Origin: an uncultured Clostridia bacterium
Lineage (GTDB): Bacteria > Bacillota > Clostridia > Christensenellales > UBA1242
Direction: 5' to 3'
Assembly: GCA_947062475.1 (NCBI GenBank)
Contig: CAMSQA010000013.1
Location: 1-32,358 of the forward strand
Length of the DNA: 32,358 nt
Numbering within the stretch: position 1 is the stretch's first letter; the number at the start of each line of letters is the position of its first letter. Both the position numbers and the translations under genes were made by a program. The notes beneath the pieces were generated by a model. It had not been told where the DNA came from and did no database searches. It saw only the letters and a program-made list of their open reading frames with translations. Below, one piece after another: positions 23,995 to 32,313 of the stretch.

Positions 23995-24618
23995 ATGAAC
24001 CACAAAATATTTGGCGAAGACGAATTTGAAAATGATTATAAAGATTGTCAGACAAAGAAGAATGACAATATTGAAGATGAAATTGAAGGAAATGAGGCAA
24101 AAAATCAAGAAAAAATCGAAAAAAACAGCGAATTTGATGAATTTGAAGAAAATTCACTGCAAGATGAGAAAGTTTGCGAAGTTGTAAGCGAAGTCGAAAA
24201 CAATACTGGAAATGATTATCTTGACATGGCAAGAAGAGTGCAAGCCGACTTTGATAATTTCAGGAGACATGCAACCGAAAACATTAAAAAAGCTAAAGTT
24301 GATGGGCAGTCATCGGTAATTGAGGTGTTTTTGCCTTGTCTTGACACTTTTAAAGAAGCAAAGAAAAGTATAAATGATGAAAATGTGCTTAAAGGTGTTG
24401 AAATGATTGAAAATAAAATCAATGAAGCTTTGAAAGAGCTGGGGGTTGAAAAACTTGAATCTATTGGTCAGGTTTATGATCCACATGTTCATAACGTCAT
24501 TGCAGTGATGCGTGACGAAAATAAAGAAAATGATATCATACTTGATGAATATCAAGCGGGATATAAATTCAATGATAAGGTGCTTAGATATGCCAAAGTC
24601 ATTGTGAATAAATTATAG
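23995..24618 (+). CDS. grpE: Nucleotide exchange factor GrpE
   Basis: GrpE releases ADP from DnaK. The first about 75 residues are acidic and low complexity (Glu, Asp, Asn, Lys), then the coiled-coil dimer domain (DYLDMARRVQADFDNFRRHATENIKKA, about residues 75-102) and the beta-wing domain with LGVEKLESIGQVYDPHVHNVI and the final YAKVIVNK. The length of 207 is in the usual range. The ATG immediately follows the hrcA stop, with AAAGGAGAA in the end of hrcA. Gap to dnaK is about 100 bp of A-rich sequence without another CIRCE. Confidence 0.95.
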   Translation: MNHKIFGEDEFENDYKDCQTKKNDNIEDEIEGNEAKNQEKIEKNSEFDEFEENSLQDEKVCEVVSEVENNTGNDYLDMARRVQADFDNFRRHATENIKKAKVDGQSSVIEVFLPCLDTFKEAKKSINDENVLKGVEMIENKINEALKELGVEKLESIGQVYDPHVHNVIAVMRDENKENDIILDEYQAGYKFNDKVLRYAKVIVNKL

Positions 24619-24719
24619 AAGGTTTATTTAAAAATTTAATTTGAAAACTTAAAACTTTCTTTAATTTAAAATTTAGTAAAAAAATAAAAAACAAAAAAAA
24701 TAAAAAGGAGAATTTAATT

Positions 24720-26543
24720 ATGGGAAAAATTATTGGAATTGACCTTGGAACTACAAACTCATGTGTTGCTGTCATGGAAGGCGGAAAGCCTACTGTTATT
24801 GCAAATGCAGAAGGAGACAGAACAACTCCATCTGTTGTTGCATACACAAAAGAAGGAGAAAGACTTGTTGGTAAAGTGGCAAAGCGTCAAGCTATTGTAA
24901 ATGCTGATCAAACTATCCAATCAATTAAAAGAGAAATGGGAAGTGATTATAAAACTTCACTCAATGGCAAAGACTATACACCTCAAGAAATTTCTGCGAT
25001 GATTCTTTCAAAACTTAAAGCTGATGCAGAAAGTTATCTTGGAGGCACTGTTACACAAGCTGTCATCACTGTGCCTGCATATTTCAATGATTCTCAAAGA
25101 CAGGCAACAAAGGACGCAGGAAAAATTGCGGGGCTTGAAGTTTTGAGAATTATTAATGAGCCAACTGCTGCTGCTCTTGCTTATGGTCTTGACAAAGGTG
25201 AAAGTGCAAATCAAAAAATCCTTGTTTATGATCTTGGTGGCGGAACTTTCGATGTTTCTATTCTTGAAATTGGTGATGGTGTTTTTGAAGTGCTTTCAAC
25301 AAACGGAAATACTCGTTTGGGTGGAGATGATTTTGATAACAGAATTATTGATCTTCTTGTTGAAGAGTTTAAAAAGACAAACAATATCGACCTCTCTGGC
25401 GACAAGCTTGCTATGCAAAGATTGAAAGAGGCTGCAGAAAAGGCGAAGATTGACCTTTCAGCAACTCCAAAAACTACAATCTCTCTTCCTTTCATTTCTG
25501 CTGATGCAACAGGCCCTAAGCATATGGAACTTGAACTTACTCGTGCAAAATTTGATGCAATCACTGAAGATCTTGTTAAAGAAACAATCGACTGCACAGT
25601 AAAAGCTCTCTCTGATGCAAAACTTAGTAAAGATGAAATTAATAAAATAGTTTTGGTGGGTGGTTCAACTCGTATTCCAGCTGTTCAAGAGGCTGTAAAA
25701 AACTTCACAGGCAAAGATCCATACAAGGGCATAAACCCAGATGAATGCGTTGCTGTTGGTGCTGCAATTCAAGCGGGCGTGCTTGGTGGAGAGGTAAAAG
25801 ATGTTCTTCTTCTTGATGTAACTCCACTTTCACTTGGAATTGAAACTTTGGGCGGAGTATTTACAAAACTTATTGAAAGAAACACAACAATCCCAACAAA
25901 GAAATCACAGGTTTTCTCAACTGCAGCTGACGGACAGAGCGGGGTTGACATTCATGTTCTTCAAGGTGAAAGAGAATTTGCAAGTCAAAACAAGACTTTA
26001 GGCAGATTCCAACTCACAGACATTCCACCAGCACCAAGAGGTGTTCCTCAAATCGAAGTTACTTTTGATATTGATGCAAACGGAATTGTCAAAGTTTCTG
26101 CAAAAGATCTTGGCACAAATAAAGAACAGAATATCACAATTACCGCTTCTTCAAATCTTAAAGAAGAAGATATCGAAAAGGCTATCAAAGAGGCAGAAGC
26201 TCATGCCGAAGAGGACAAGAAGAGAAAAGAACTTGTTGAAACAAAAAATCAAGCTGACAACCTAGTTTATGGACTTGAAAAAATGCTTAAAGATAATGGC
26301 GATAAACTTGCTGAACAAGATAAGAAGAATCTTGAAGAAGCAATTGAAAAAGCCAAGAAAGATTTTGAAAGTGAAGATATTGAAATTGTCAAGAAAGCAA
26401 TTGAAGAGCTTACAAATGTTTCAAATGGTATTGTGACAAAGATGTATCAAGCAGCAAATCCAAACGGCAACCCAAATGGTGACCCAAACGGCTCAAATCC
26501 AAACGGCGGAAATGATGGCGACCCTGAGGTTGTTGTAGATTAA
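24720..26543 (+). CDS. dnaK: Chaperone DnaK (Hsp70)
   Basis: A complete Hsp70 of 607 residues. The nucleotide-binding domain shows [11 protein letters not shown] (residues 5-15), the linking [22 protein letters not shown] and [14 protein letters not shown], then [10 protein letters not shown], and the interdomain linker [19 protein letters not shown]. The substrate-binding domain and helical lid follow. The C-terminal tail is odd: instead of the usual Gly/Asp/Glu-rich stretch it contains [18 protein letters not shown] (about residues 580-600) and ends DPEVVVD. AAAAGGAGAATTT precedes the ATG. It is the main effector of the operon with GrpE and DnaJ as cochaperones. Confidence 0.98.
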   Translation: MGKIIGIDLGTTNSCVAVMEGGKPTVIANAEGDRTTPSVVAYTKEGERLVGKVAKRQAIVNADQTIQSIKREMGSDYKTSLNGKDYTPQEISAMILSKLKADAESYLGGTVTQAVITVPAYFNDSQRQATKDAGKIAGLEVLRIINEPTAAALAYGLDKGESANQKILVYDLGGGTFDVSILEIGDGVFEVLSTNGNTRLGGDDFDNRIIDLLVEEFKKTNNIDLSGDKLAMQRLKEAAEKAKIDLSATPKTTISLPFISADATGPKHMELELTRAKFDAITEDLVKETIDCTVKALSDAKLSKDEINKIVLVGGSTRIPAVQEAVKNFTGKDPYKGINPDECVAVGAAIQAGVLGGEVKDVLLLDVTPLSLGIETLGGVFTKLIERNTTIPTKKSQVFSTAADGQSGVDIHVLQGEREFASQNKTLGRFQLTDIPPAPRGVPQIEVTFDIDANGIVKVSAKDLGTNKEQNITITASSNLKEEDIEKAIKEAEAHAEEDKKRKELVETKNQADNLVYGLEKMLKDNGDKLAEQDKKNLEEAIEKAKKDFESEDIEIVKKAIEELTNVSNGIVTKMYQAANPNGNPNGDPNGSNPNGGNDGDPEVVVD

Positions 26544-26565
26544 AATTTAATTAAAAAGGACAATT

Positions 26566-27681
26566 ATGGCGAATAAAGATTATTATTCAATTTTAGGTGT
26601 GGATAAAAATGCCAGTGATGCTGAAATCAAGTCCGCTTATCGAAAGCTTGCCAAACAATATCATCCAGATTTGAATAAAACTGAAGAAGCTGCAAATAAG
26701 TTTAAAGAAATTAATGAGGCGTATGAGGTGCTTGGTGATGCTCAGAAAAGGGCAAACTATGACCAATTTGGCTCTGCAGAAGGCAATCCTTTCGGTGGTC
26801 AAGGTGGTGGTTTTGGTGATTTCTTTAGTGGCGGAGGCGGCTTTGGTGATATTTTCTCTGATATTTTCTCAGCCTTTGGTGGTGGCAGGCAATCTGCAAG
26901 AGTGCAAACGAAGGGACAGGATATCAATATTGCTGTTACAATTGAGTTTGAAGAGGCATGCTTTGGCTGTGAAAAGAATATTACTTTGAATAAGACCGAT
27001 AAATGCTCTGCCTGCAAAGGCACAGGTGCAAAAAATGGCAAAGAATTTACAACCTGCAAAGAATGTAATGGCACAGGTCATGTCAGATTTCAACAAAATA
27101 CTATCTTTGGCACAACCATTCGTGAGGCAGGCTGTCCAAAATGTAATGGCACAGGCAAAATCATCAAAGAAAAATGCCCAAACTGCAATGGCAGGGGTGA
27201 TATAAGAAATTCAAAGACTGTCAAAGTGAAATTTCCAGCAGGCATTGACAATGGTCAGACTTTAAGAATGAGAGGTGAGGGTAATGCACCAGCGGGCGAA
27301 GGAATTTATGGAGACCTCAACATCAAAGTTTCTGTCAAACCTCATAAGCTCTTGGTGAGAAAGGATAGCGATTTATATCTTGACCTCTATGTTCCATTCA
27401 CAACTACTCTTTTGGGTGGAAAAGTTGATATTCCAACTTTGAATGGCAAATATACACTTAATATCCCAGAACTTACAGCAAGCGGAACTCTTATGAAAAT
27501 TAAAAATAAGGGTGTGAAGGTGCTCAATCGTGAGGCGTATGGTGATTTGCTTGTCACTGTTAAGGCAGAAGTGCCAAAGAGCCTTGATAAAGAAAGCAAG
27601 GCAAAACTTAGTGAACTTGCTTCAAAACTTGGCGACAATTCTTATACAAAATATAGCAATTTCTTAAAAAATATGAAATAA
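26566..27681 (+). CDS. dnaJ: Chaperone DnaJ (Hsp40)
   Basis: DnaJ delivers substrates to DnaK and stimulates its ATPase. The J domain has the HPD motif (residues 33-35). A Gly-Phe region (about 70-105) follows, with a somewhat repetitive [18 protein letters not shown]. The zinc-binding region contains four CxxCxGxG motifs ([32 protein letters not shown]), then the two C-terminal beta domains and a dimerisation end. The 371 residues are complete. AAAAAGGACAATT precedes the ATG 22 bp after dnaK. The usual downstream prmA is absent. Confidence 0.97.
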   Translation: MANKDYYSILGVDKNASDAEIKSAYRKLAKQYHPDLNKTEEAANKFKEINEAYEVLGDAQKRANYDQFGSAEGNPFGGQGGGFGDFFSGGGGFGDIFSDIFSAFGGGRQSARVQTKGQDINIAVTIEFEEACFGCEKNITLNKTDKCSACKGTGAKNGKEFTTCKECNGTGHVRFQQNTIFGTTIREAGCPKCNGTGKIIKEKCPNCNGRGDIRNSKTVKVKFPAGIDNGQTLRMRGEGNAPAGEGIYGDLNIKVSVKPHKLLVRKDSDLYLDLYVPFTTTLLGGKVDIPTLNGKYTLNIPELTASGTLMKIKNKGVKVLNREAYGDLLVTVKAEVPKSLDKESKAKLSELASKLGDNSYTKYSNFLKNMK

Positions 27682-27692
27682 ACATTGTTTTT

Positions 27693-27748
27693 TCACTTTT
27701 CTTCATAGAAAAGTGACCAAAAGAACACCTTAAGGGGTGTTTTTTTTG
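27693..27748 (+). terminator. Double hairpin terminator of the dnaK operon
   Basis: The first hairpin is a perfect 10-bp stem (TCACTTTTCT / AGAAAAGTGA, 27693-27716) with loop TCAT and no T-run. The second (AACACC / GGTGTT, about 27724-27741) is followed by eight or more T and is the functional terminator. Confidence 0.75.
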
Positions 27749-27903
27749 GTTATTTTAAAAAAAATTATGATTATCGACATAATTGAAGTTTTTTGAAAAG
27801 ATAAATATTATAATGAAAAGGATTTCATTAAATATGATGCTTTTAAGCATTATTGACGTTTTTTTAAATGGAATTAATTATAATGTTTGCAAGGAGGTGA
27901 AAA

Positions 27904-28140
27904 ATGAAATTGGTCAGCATAATTGCTCACGAATTTGAAATGAGTGAATTTAGTCGAGAATGGAAAAAACTTCGCAAAATTGATAATGACGAATTTGTGA
28001 AAATTGCAAGGCAAAAATGGACGCAAGAAGATTTTGAGCGTTTTAAAGAGCATGATGAAAAATTGTCGTCTTATTATTTCAAACGACAGAGAGATTTGAT
28101 AAAATTCACGCTTGATTTTGTAAAGATGATACAAAAATAG
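27904..28140 (+). CDS. Small basic hypothetical protein
   Basis: A 78-residue protein with an excellent AAGGAGGTGA site. It has no signal peptide or membrane helix and is predicted largely helical (SEFSREWKKLRKIDNDEFVKIARQKW, then FKRQRDLIKFTLDFVKMIQK). There are many Lys, Arg, Asp and Glu residues and two Trp. I do not recognise a family. The 222 bp before it hold two promoter-like TATAATG copies. A perfect hairpin that includes its stop codon follows. It sits alone between dnaJ and the convergent rsmE; the strong ribosome binding site and own terminator argue it is real. Confidence 0.65.
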   Translation: MKLVSIIAHEFEMSEFSREWKKLRKIDNDEFVKIARQKWTQEDFERFKEHDEKLSSYYFKRQRDLIKFTLDFVKMIQK

Positions 28141-28163
28141 GAAACGAGATGTTTCCTATTTTG
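28134..28163. terminator. Bidirectional terminator between small gene and rsmE
   Basis: An 11-bp perfect stem (AAATAGGAAAC / GTTTCCTATTT) with a 5-nt loop. The left arm overlaps the stop codon of the small gene, and T-runs occur in both directions. Confidence 0.8.
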
Positions 28164-28183
28164 TGTTTTTCTTTCTTTGAAAT

Positions 28184-28879
28184 TTAGTTGTTTGACAAAA
28201 CTGAAACAAGGGCAAGGGTGGTGATGACGGCGGTGTCGCATCGGAGAATGCGTTTGCCAAGACTTATTGACTGAGAATATTTTTTTAATATTTCAGCTTC
28301 TTCCTCACTAAAGCCTGCCTCATTGCCCACAATGATTGCAATATTTTGTTTGCCATCAAGAATTTGGGGATTGAATGGTCTTTCCTCATTTTCATAAGCA
28401 AAGATTGCAAGGTCATATTCTTCTAGAAGCTTTGGCAGTAGGTCAAACTTTATAGGCTTTGATACCTCAACAAGTTTTGAGCGTTCACATTGTTTGCAGG
28501 CGGTCATTACTTGTGCCAAAACACGTTCTTCTTTTATTTCCTTTATCATTGTATATTGACTTGTGAAGGGAATGATTTTGTTTACGCCAAGTTCGATGCT
28601 TTTTGCAAGGATATTGTCAAAATATTCCTTCTTTGGAAGCATCTGAAAGAGAGTGACATTTCTTTTAGGCAATGCCTGACAGAGAGAGCGATTATCAATA
28701 TAAGCTATGCAATCATTTTTGTTTAGCTTTGCAATTGTGCAAAGATAGTCATACTCATCATTGACATTTGCGATTATCTTGTCACCTTCGTTTAAACGCA
28801 ACACTTTTTTAAGATGGGTAAATTCACTTCCTTCAATTATTATTTTATCATCACTTTTTCTTCCAAAAAATCTTTTCAT
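28184..28879 (-). CDS. rsmE: 16S rRNA (uracil1498-N3) methyltransferase RsmE
   Basis: RsmE methylates U1498 of 16S rRNA; it is a SPOUT (knotted) SAM-dependent enzyme. The N-terminal PUA-like part reads KRFFGRK...HLKKVLRLNEGD, followed by FQMLPKKEYFDNILAKSIELGVNKIIPF (about residues 78-105). The SAM knot has IIVGNEAGFSEEE where most members have GPEGGF, and LGKRILRCDTAVITTLALV where most have RILRTETA. Length 231 is slightly short. GAGGAAACA precedes the ATG and a TTGAAA-N16-TATACT promoter lies upstream. In many Firmicutes rsmE follows dnaJ-prmA; here it is nearby but inverted and separate. Confidence 0.93.
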   Translation of the reverse strand: MKRFFGRKSDDKIIIEGSEFTHLKKVLRLNEGDKIIANVNDEYDYLCTIAKLNKNDCIAYIDNRSLCQALPKRNVTLFQMLPKKEYFDNILAKSIELGVNKIIPFTSQYTMIKEIKEERVLAQVMTACKQCERSKLVEVSKPIKFDLLPKLLEEYDLAIFAYENEERPFNPQILDGKQNIAIIVGNEAGFSEEEAEILKKYSQSISLGKRILRCDTAVITTLALVSVLSNN

Positions 28880-28896
28880 TGTTTCCTCTTAAGATA

Positions 28897-28924
28897 AGTA
28901 TAACAGCATGCTGAGATTTTTCAA
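28897..28924 (-). promoter_or_regulatory. Promoter of rsmE
   Basis: On the minus strand TTGAAA (28919-28924), 16 bp, TATACT (28897-28902), with a TG extended -10. Confidence 0.65.
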
Positions 28925-28983
28925 AATAAAAAGAGATTATAACATAATTTTTTATCGTTTATCTTCAGTTTTGTTTTAATAAA

Positions 28984-29478
28984 TTAGCAGCAACTATTTC
29001 TGTAGCATTTTCCTAGAATGCAACCAGCGAGAAGGCAGCAGGCGTTTCTGTTGCAACATCTGTTGCAGTTGCATCTTCTGTCACAATTGCAGTTTCTATT
29101 GCAGTTGCAGTTTCTTCTGTCAGAATGAAAATCTTTCATGCGGTCAAAGTCATAGTCTCTTCTTATTTCTTCTCTGCCGCCTATTTCTGGTGGATAAAGG
29201 TTGTAGTCGTTTTCAAACTCAAAGCCTCTATCTTCAAAGTTTCTGCCTTCAAAGTCATCAAAGTTTCTACCTTCAAAACCTCTATCTTCAAATTTTCTGT
29301 CATGACAGCCTTTCTCACACCTGTCCCAGCAGTTGCAAGGGCGATGAGGGCAGTCCCATTTGTTGCAGTTGTTGTGGCAGCCGCAGTTGTTTCGGCATGG
29401 ATCAAAGCATGGATTTTGCCATACAAAGTTGTTGCAATGATTGCGACAAGAGCAATCGTTAAAATTATTAAATAACAT
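28984..29478 (-). CDS. Cysteine-rich low-complexity protein (27 Cys in 164 residues)
   Basis: The protein has three parts. Residues 1-59 hold 13 Cys among Asn, His, Trp and Pro (CSCRNHC, CRNNCGCHNNC, CPHRPCNCWDRC). Residues 60-122 have no Cys and are charged and aromatic, with short repeats of the type DRGFEGRNF and EDRGFEFE. Residues 123-164 hold 14 Cys (CNCNRNCNC, CNCNRCC, ACC, SCC at the very end). TAGGAGAATAAA precedes the ATG. There is no signal peptide. It resembles in composition spore-coat or metal-binding and disulfide-cross-linked proteins, but I do not recognise a family. An alternative frame on the plus strand is open too, but has no ribosome binding site and looks like a shadow. 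Confidence 0.75.
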   Translation of the reverse strand: MLFNNFNDCSCRNHCNNFVWQNPCFDPCRNNCGCHNNCNKWDCPHRPCNCWDRCEKGCHDRKFEDRGFEGRNFDDFEGRNFEDRGFEFENDYNLYPPEIGGREEIRRDYDFDRMKDFHSDRRNCNCNRNCNCDRRCNCNRCCNRNACCLLAGCILGKCYRNSCC

Positions 29479-29530
29479 TTTATTCTCCTAAATATTTCTA
29501 AATTTGAGTTTTCATCAATATGTTATATTA

Positions 29531-30538
29531 ATGAAAAATAGTTTTTTGGTTGTTCTTGCCATTATAGGCACTGTGATTGGTTCAGGCTTTATAAGTGGCA
29601 AGGAAATTGTTGTATTTTTTTCAAGGTTTGGATATTTTTCCTTTCCTTGCATTTTTTTGGCTTTTATTTTGTTTTTTGTCCTTTTCAAAGCATTGTTGTC
29701 ACTAGGTGATTTTGCTGCTGAGAAGATGAGAAAATCAAAGCCTGCATTTTTTATAAATCTATTTTTATGCCTATTTTTTTCTTCGGCAATGTTTGCAGGA
29801 ATATCAAATTTGCTTGCATTCGACAAAATTATTGTCAGTTTATTTGTATTTTTCATTGTTTTGACAATGGCATTTGTCGTTTTTAAGTTTGGGATGGGAA
29901 GCCTTGATAAAATCAATTTTATACTTGTTCCTTTCATGCTTATGCTATTTCTTGGCATGCTTTTATCAAAAATGTCTTTTAAACCCATCTCAATTTCTTC
30001 GCATACAAGCTTTGGTGGTTTATCTTTTCTTTATGCCATTTTGTATGTCATATTAAACACCGCTAATGGTGGAGTGATAATTGCAAATTTAGGGCAAAGG
30101 TTGTCAAAAAAACAGAAAACGCAAGTAGCCTTGTTTTCGGCACTTACGCTTTCTGCAATTTTGCTGATTGCAAATATTGTTTTGCTTTTAAACCCAACTT
30201 CAATTTCTTCTGCCATGCCACTTATTGATATGTTTTCAAATTGGGGGCATGTAATAATGACATTTGTTGTTTTTATAGGCTGTTTGACGACACTTCTTAC
30301 ACTCGTTGTGACATTGTCATCTTCAATGCGAGGGCTGTGCAAAAATGAATTTATTATATTTTTTGTCAGTGTAATAATGCCGCTTATTTTAAGTCTTCTA
30401 GGATTTGACTTTATTGTTGAATATCTATATCCTCTTGCAAGCATACTTGGAATTTATCTTTTGTGTGATCTGCTTCTTGCTGGAAAGGTGAAGAAAATTC
30501 CCTTTTTGCATAGAAGGTCAAATCGTAAAAGCTTTTGA
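29531..30538 (+). CDS. YkvI-like multi-spanning membrane protein (LeuT-fold superfamily)
   Basis: A hydrophobic protein of 336 residues with about 10 transmembrane segments. The first contains GTVIGSGFISGKEI (about residues 13-26), the unwound-helix motif seen in YkvI and other APC/LeuT-type transporters; another is ILYVILNTANGGVIIANLG. The transported substrate, if any, is unknown. The ATG at 29531 is preferred; a TTG nine codons upstream is open too. Neither has a Shine-Dalgarno sequence, and a TATGTT hexamer ends six bases before the ATG, so this transcript may be leaderless. The gene is divergent from the Cys-rich gene with a gap of only about 50 bp. The C-terminal residues are basic (HRRSNRKSF), facing the cytoplasm. 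Confidence 0.75.
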   Translation: MKNSFLVVLAIIGTVIGSGFISGKEIVVFFSRFGYFSFPCIFLAFILFFVLFKALLSLGDFAAEKMRKSKPAFFINLFLCLFFSSAMFAGISNLLAFDKIIVSLFVFFIVLTMAFVVFKFGMGSLDKINFILVPFMLMLFLGMLLSKMSFKPISISSHTSFGGLSFLYAILYVILNTANGGVIIANLGQRLSKKQKTQVALFSALTLSAILLIANIVLLLNPTSISSAMPLIDMFSNWGHVIMTFVVFIGCLTTLLTLVVTLSSSMRGLCKNEFIIFFVSVIMPLILSLLGFDFIVEYLYPLASILGIYLLCDLLLAGKVKKIPFLHRRSNRKSF

Positions 30539-30617
30539 AATTTTATGTTTAAATTGAAGATACTTTTTTTAAGATTAAGTTTTATCAAACTTTCTTCTAT
30601 TTTTTAAACATTTATAT

Positions 30618-31424
30618 TTATTGTTTTTTATATTTTTTTTCAAGAGGGCTTACTAAGAAATACATTCCGCTTGCAAGCAGACAAAGTATGACGATACTTG
30701 CCATGACTATGTCAAGTTTAAGAAGCTGACTTCCATAATTGATAAGATAGCCAAGACCAGCCTTACTTGAAAGATATTCACCCATAATTGTGCCAACCCA
30801 GCTCATGCCAACATTTATTTTAAGGGCAGTAGCAAATTCGGGCAATGCGTTTGGTATTATCAATTTGAATAATATCTGATATTTTTTTGCGTGCATTGAT
30901 TTCATTAGCAATATCTTATCATTGTCACATGAAATGAAGGCATTAAGCATTGAAATTGTTGTGATAATTACACAAATTAATATACACATCACAATTGTGG
31001 CACCAGTTCCTGAGCCAACCCAGAATATAATCATTGGGCCTAGTGCAATCTTTGGCAGTGAATTGAGTATGATTAGATAGGGTTCAAGCACCTTTCTAAG
31101 TCGCTCGCTCCACCAAAGTATGATTGCGATAACAAAGCCGATTAATGTGGCAAGGACAAACCCGATGATAGTCTCATATAGTGATGTCCACATATGCAAT
31201 AATAGATTACCATTTTTGAAAAGGTCGACTATTGTTACGGCTATTCGAGAAGGGCTTGAGAAGAAGAAGGGGTCTATTACTTCAGTTTGAGCAAGAAGTT
31301 CCCAAATTCCTAAAAAGGCGATAAGCACGAAAATTTGCATTAAAATAATTAAAATTTTGTTGTTTCTTAGACTTTTTAGATATTTTCGTCTTGCTTTTGA
31401 GTAGTTGACGATTTTTTTCTTCAT
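30618..31424 (-). CDS. ABC transporter permease, SsuC/TauC/ThiX type
   Basis: A 268-residue inner-membrane permease of the nitrate/sulfonate/taurine/thiamine-precursor type. A basic N-terminus is followed by about six membrane helices. The cytoplasmic loop that docks to the ATPase, typical of binding-protein-dependent permeases, is at about residues 176-226 (LLMKSMHAKKYQILFKLIIP, ALKINVGMSWVGTIMGEY). The family hallmark LNSLPKIALGPMIIFWVG is present. The ATG at 31424 overlaps the stop of the ATPase gene as TAATG, a translational coupling that decides the start over an upstream TTG. No substrate-binding protein is seen; it probably lies beyond the contig end. Confidence 0.88.
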   Translation of the reverse strand: MKKKIVNYSKARRKYLKSLRNNKILIILMQIFVLIAFLGIWELLAQTEVIDPFFFSSPSRIAVTIVDLFKNGNLLLHMWTSLYETIIGFVLATLIGFVIAIILWWSERLRKVLEPYLIILNSLPKIALGPMIIFWVGSGTGATIVMCILICVIITTISMLNAFISCDNDKILLMKSMHAKKYQILFKLIIPNALPEFATALKINVGMSWVGTIMGEYLSSKAGLGYLINYGSQLLKLDIVMASIVILCLLASGMYFLVSPLEKKYKKQ

Positions 31425-32179
31425 TAGACTAGATTTCTCCAAATCATTTCAAAATAGTTGCCAAAATCTGGATCCTCGCGTTTAGAAAGTGGTGTTTCTT
31501 GTGGAAAAGACAGATTAAGTTCGGTTTTCACCTCTGCTGGTCTTTTCGTCAAGATTATTATTTTATCAGACATACTGAGGGCTTCTGAAATGTCATGAGT
31601 GACAAGCAAAGCAGTCTTTTTTTCTGATTTTATTATTTCATAAACATCATCGCATACTTTCAGTCTTGTTTGAAAATCAAGTGCCGAGAATGGCTCATCA
31701 AGGAGTAACAAAGCAGGTTCAAGCACTAAGGTTCTAATCAAGGCTACGCGTTGACGCATACCACCACTAAGTTGACGAGGCTTTTTATTTTTAAAGCTGT
31801 AAAGATCATATTTTTTTAATAATTCTTCTGCAAGTGCCAATTTTTTTTCATCTTTTTTCATCTTTTTGAGTTCTAACCCGAGTATTATGTTTTGCCAAAT
31901 GCTTCGCCATTCAAATAAATGATCGCGTTGAAACATGTATCCGATTCTTTCATCGTTTTGCTCGATCGGTTTGCCCGCCAAAAGAATTTCACCACTTGAT
32001 GGTGTCAAAAGTCCTGCGGTGAGCGACAAAATTGTCGTTTTACCGCATCCGCTTGGACCAACAAGAGAAGAAAAAGATTCTTTATCAACAGAGAAGTTTA
32101 CGCCGTTTAAAGCACGCACTTCACTTTCTTTTGTTTGATAGAAGTAGTTTACATTATTAAATTCGAGTAATTTTTCCAT
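31424..32179 (-). CDS. ABC transporter ATP-binding protein, SsuB/TauB type
   Basis: The ATPase partner of the adjacent permease. All motifs are intact: Walker A GPSGCGKTT (about residues 42-50), Q-loop YMFQRDHLF, signature LSGGMRQRVAL, Walker B LLLLDEPFSALD and the H-loop His in LLVTHD. The 251-residue length is normal. The sequence class is that of importers for nitrate, sulfonates, taurine or thiamine precursors; the substrate is not determined from the sequence. GAGGT nine bases before the ATG serves as ribosome binding site. It is the first gene visible of the operon; the 134 bp upstream to the adapter contain AT-rich DNA without a clear promoter or riboswitch. Confidence 0.92.
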   Translation of the reverse strand: MEKLLEFNNVNYFYQTKESEVRALNGVNFSVDKESFSSLVGPSGCGKTTILSLTAGLLTPSSGEILLAGKPIEQNDERIGYMFQRDHLFEWRSIWQNIILGLELKKMKKDEKKLALAEELLKKYDLYSFKNKKPRQLSGGMRQRVALIRTLVLEPALLLLDEPFSALDFQTRLKVCDDVYEIIKSEKKTALLVTHDISEALSMSDKIIILTKRPAEVKTELNLSFPQETPLSKREDPDFGNYFEMIWRNLV

Positions 32180-32313
32180 TTGTATGACCTCTACATTATC
32201 AGTTTAGCAAACAACGATATGATTGTTACAAATATTTAAAAATTGATGAATTTATTTTATTTTTTGCTTTTTATATTAATAATTATTAATTATATTTAAA
32301 AATTAATATAATT

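Noticed and set aside
24619..24719. Second CIRCE or separate promoter before dnaK
   Set aside because: The 100-bp gap is A-rich without GAGTGCTAA arms or a convincing -35/-10 pair.
29125..29475. A 116-codon open frame on the plus strand opposite the Cys-rich gene
   Set aside because: It has no ribosome binding site and its hydrophobic Val/Ala/Lys pattern is the mirror of the Cys/Asn-rich codons on the other strand; the minus-strand frame has AGGAG with proper spacing.
30570..30600. AAGTTT/AAACTT hairpin after the YkvI-like gene as terminator
   Set aside because: Only six A/T-rich pairs with a short loop and an interrupted T-run; too weak to call.
32180..32313. Riboswitch (for example TPP) upstream of the ABC importer
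   Set aside because: No conserved riboswitch core is recognisable; the sequence is mainly A/T and is cut by the adapter.
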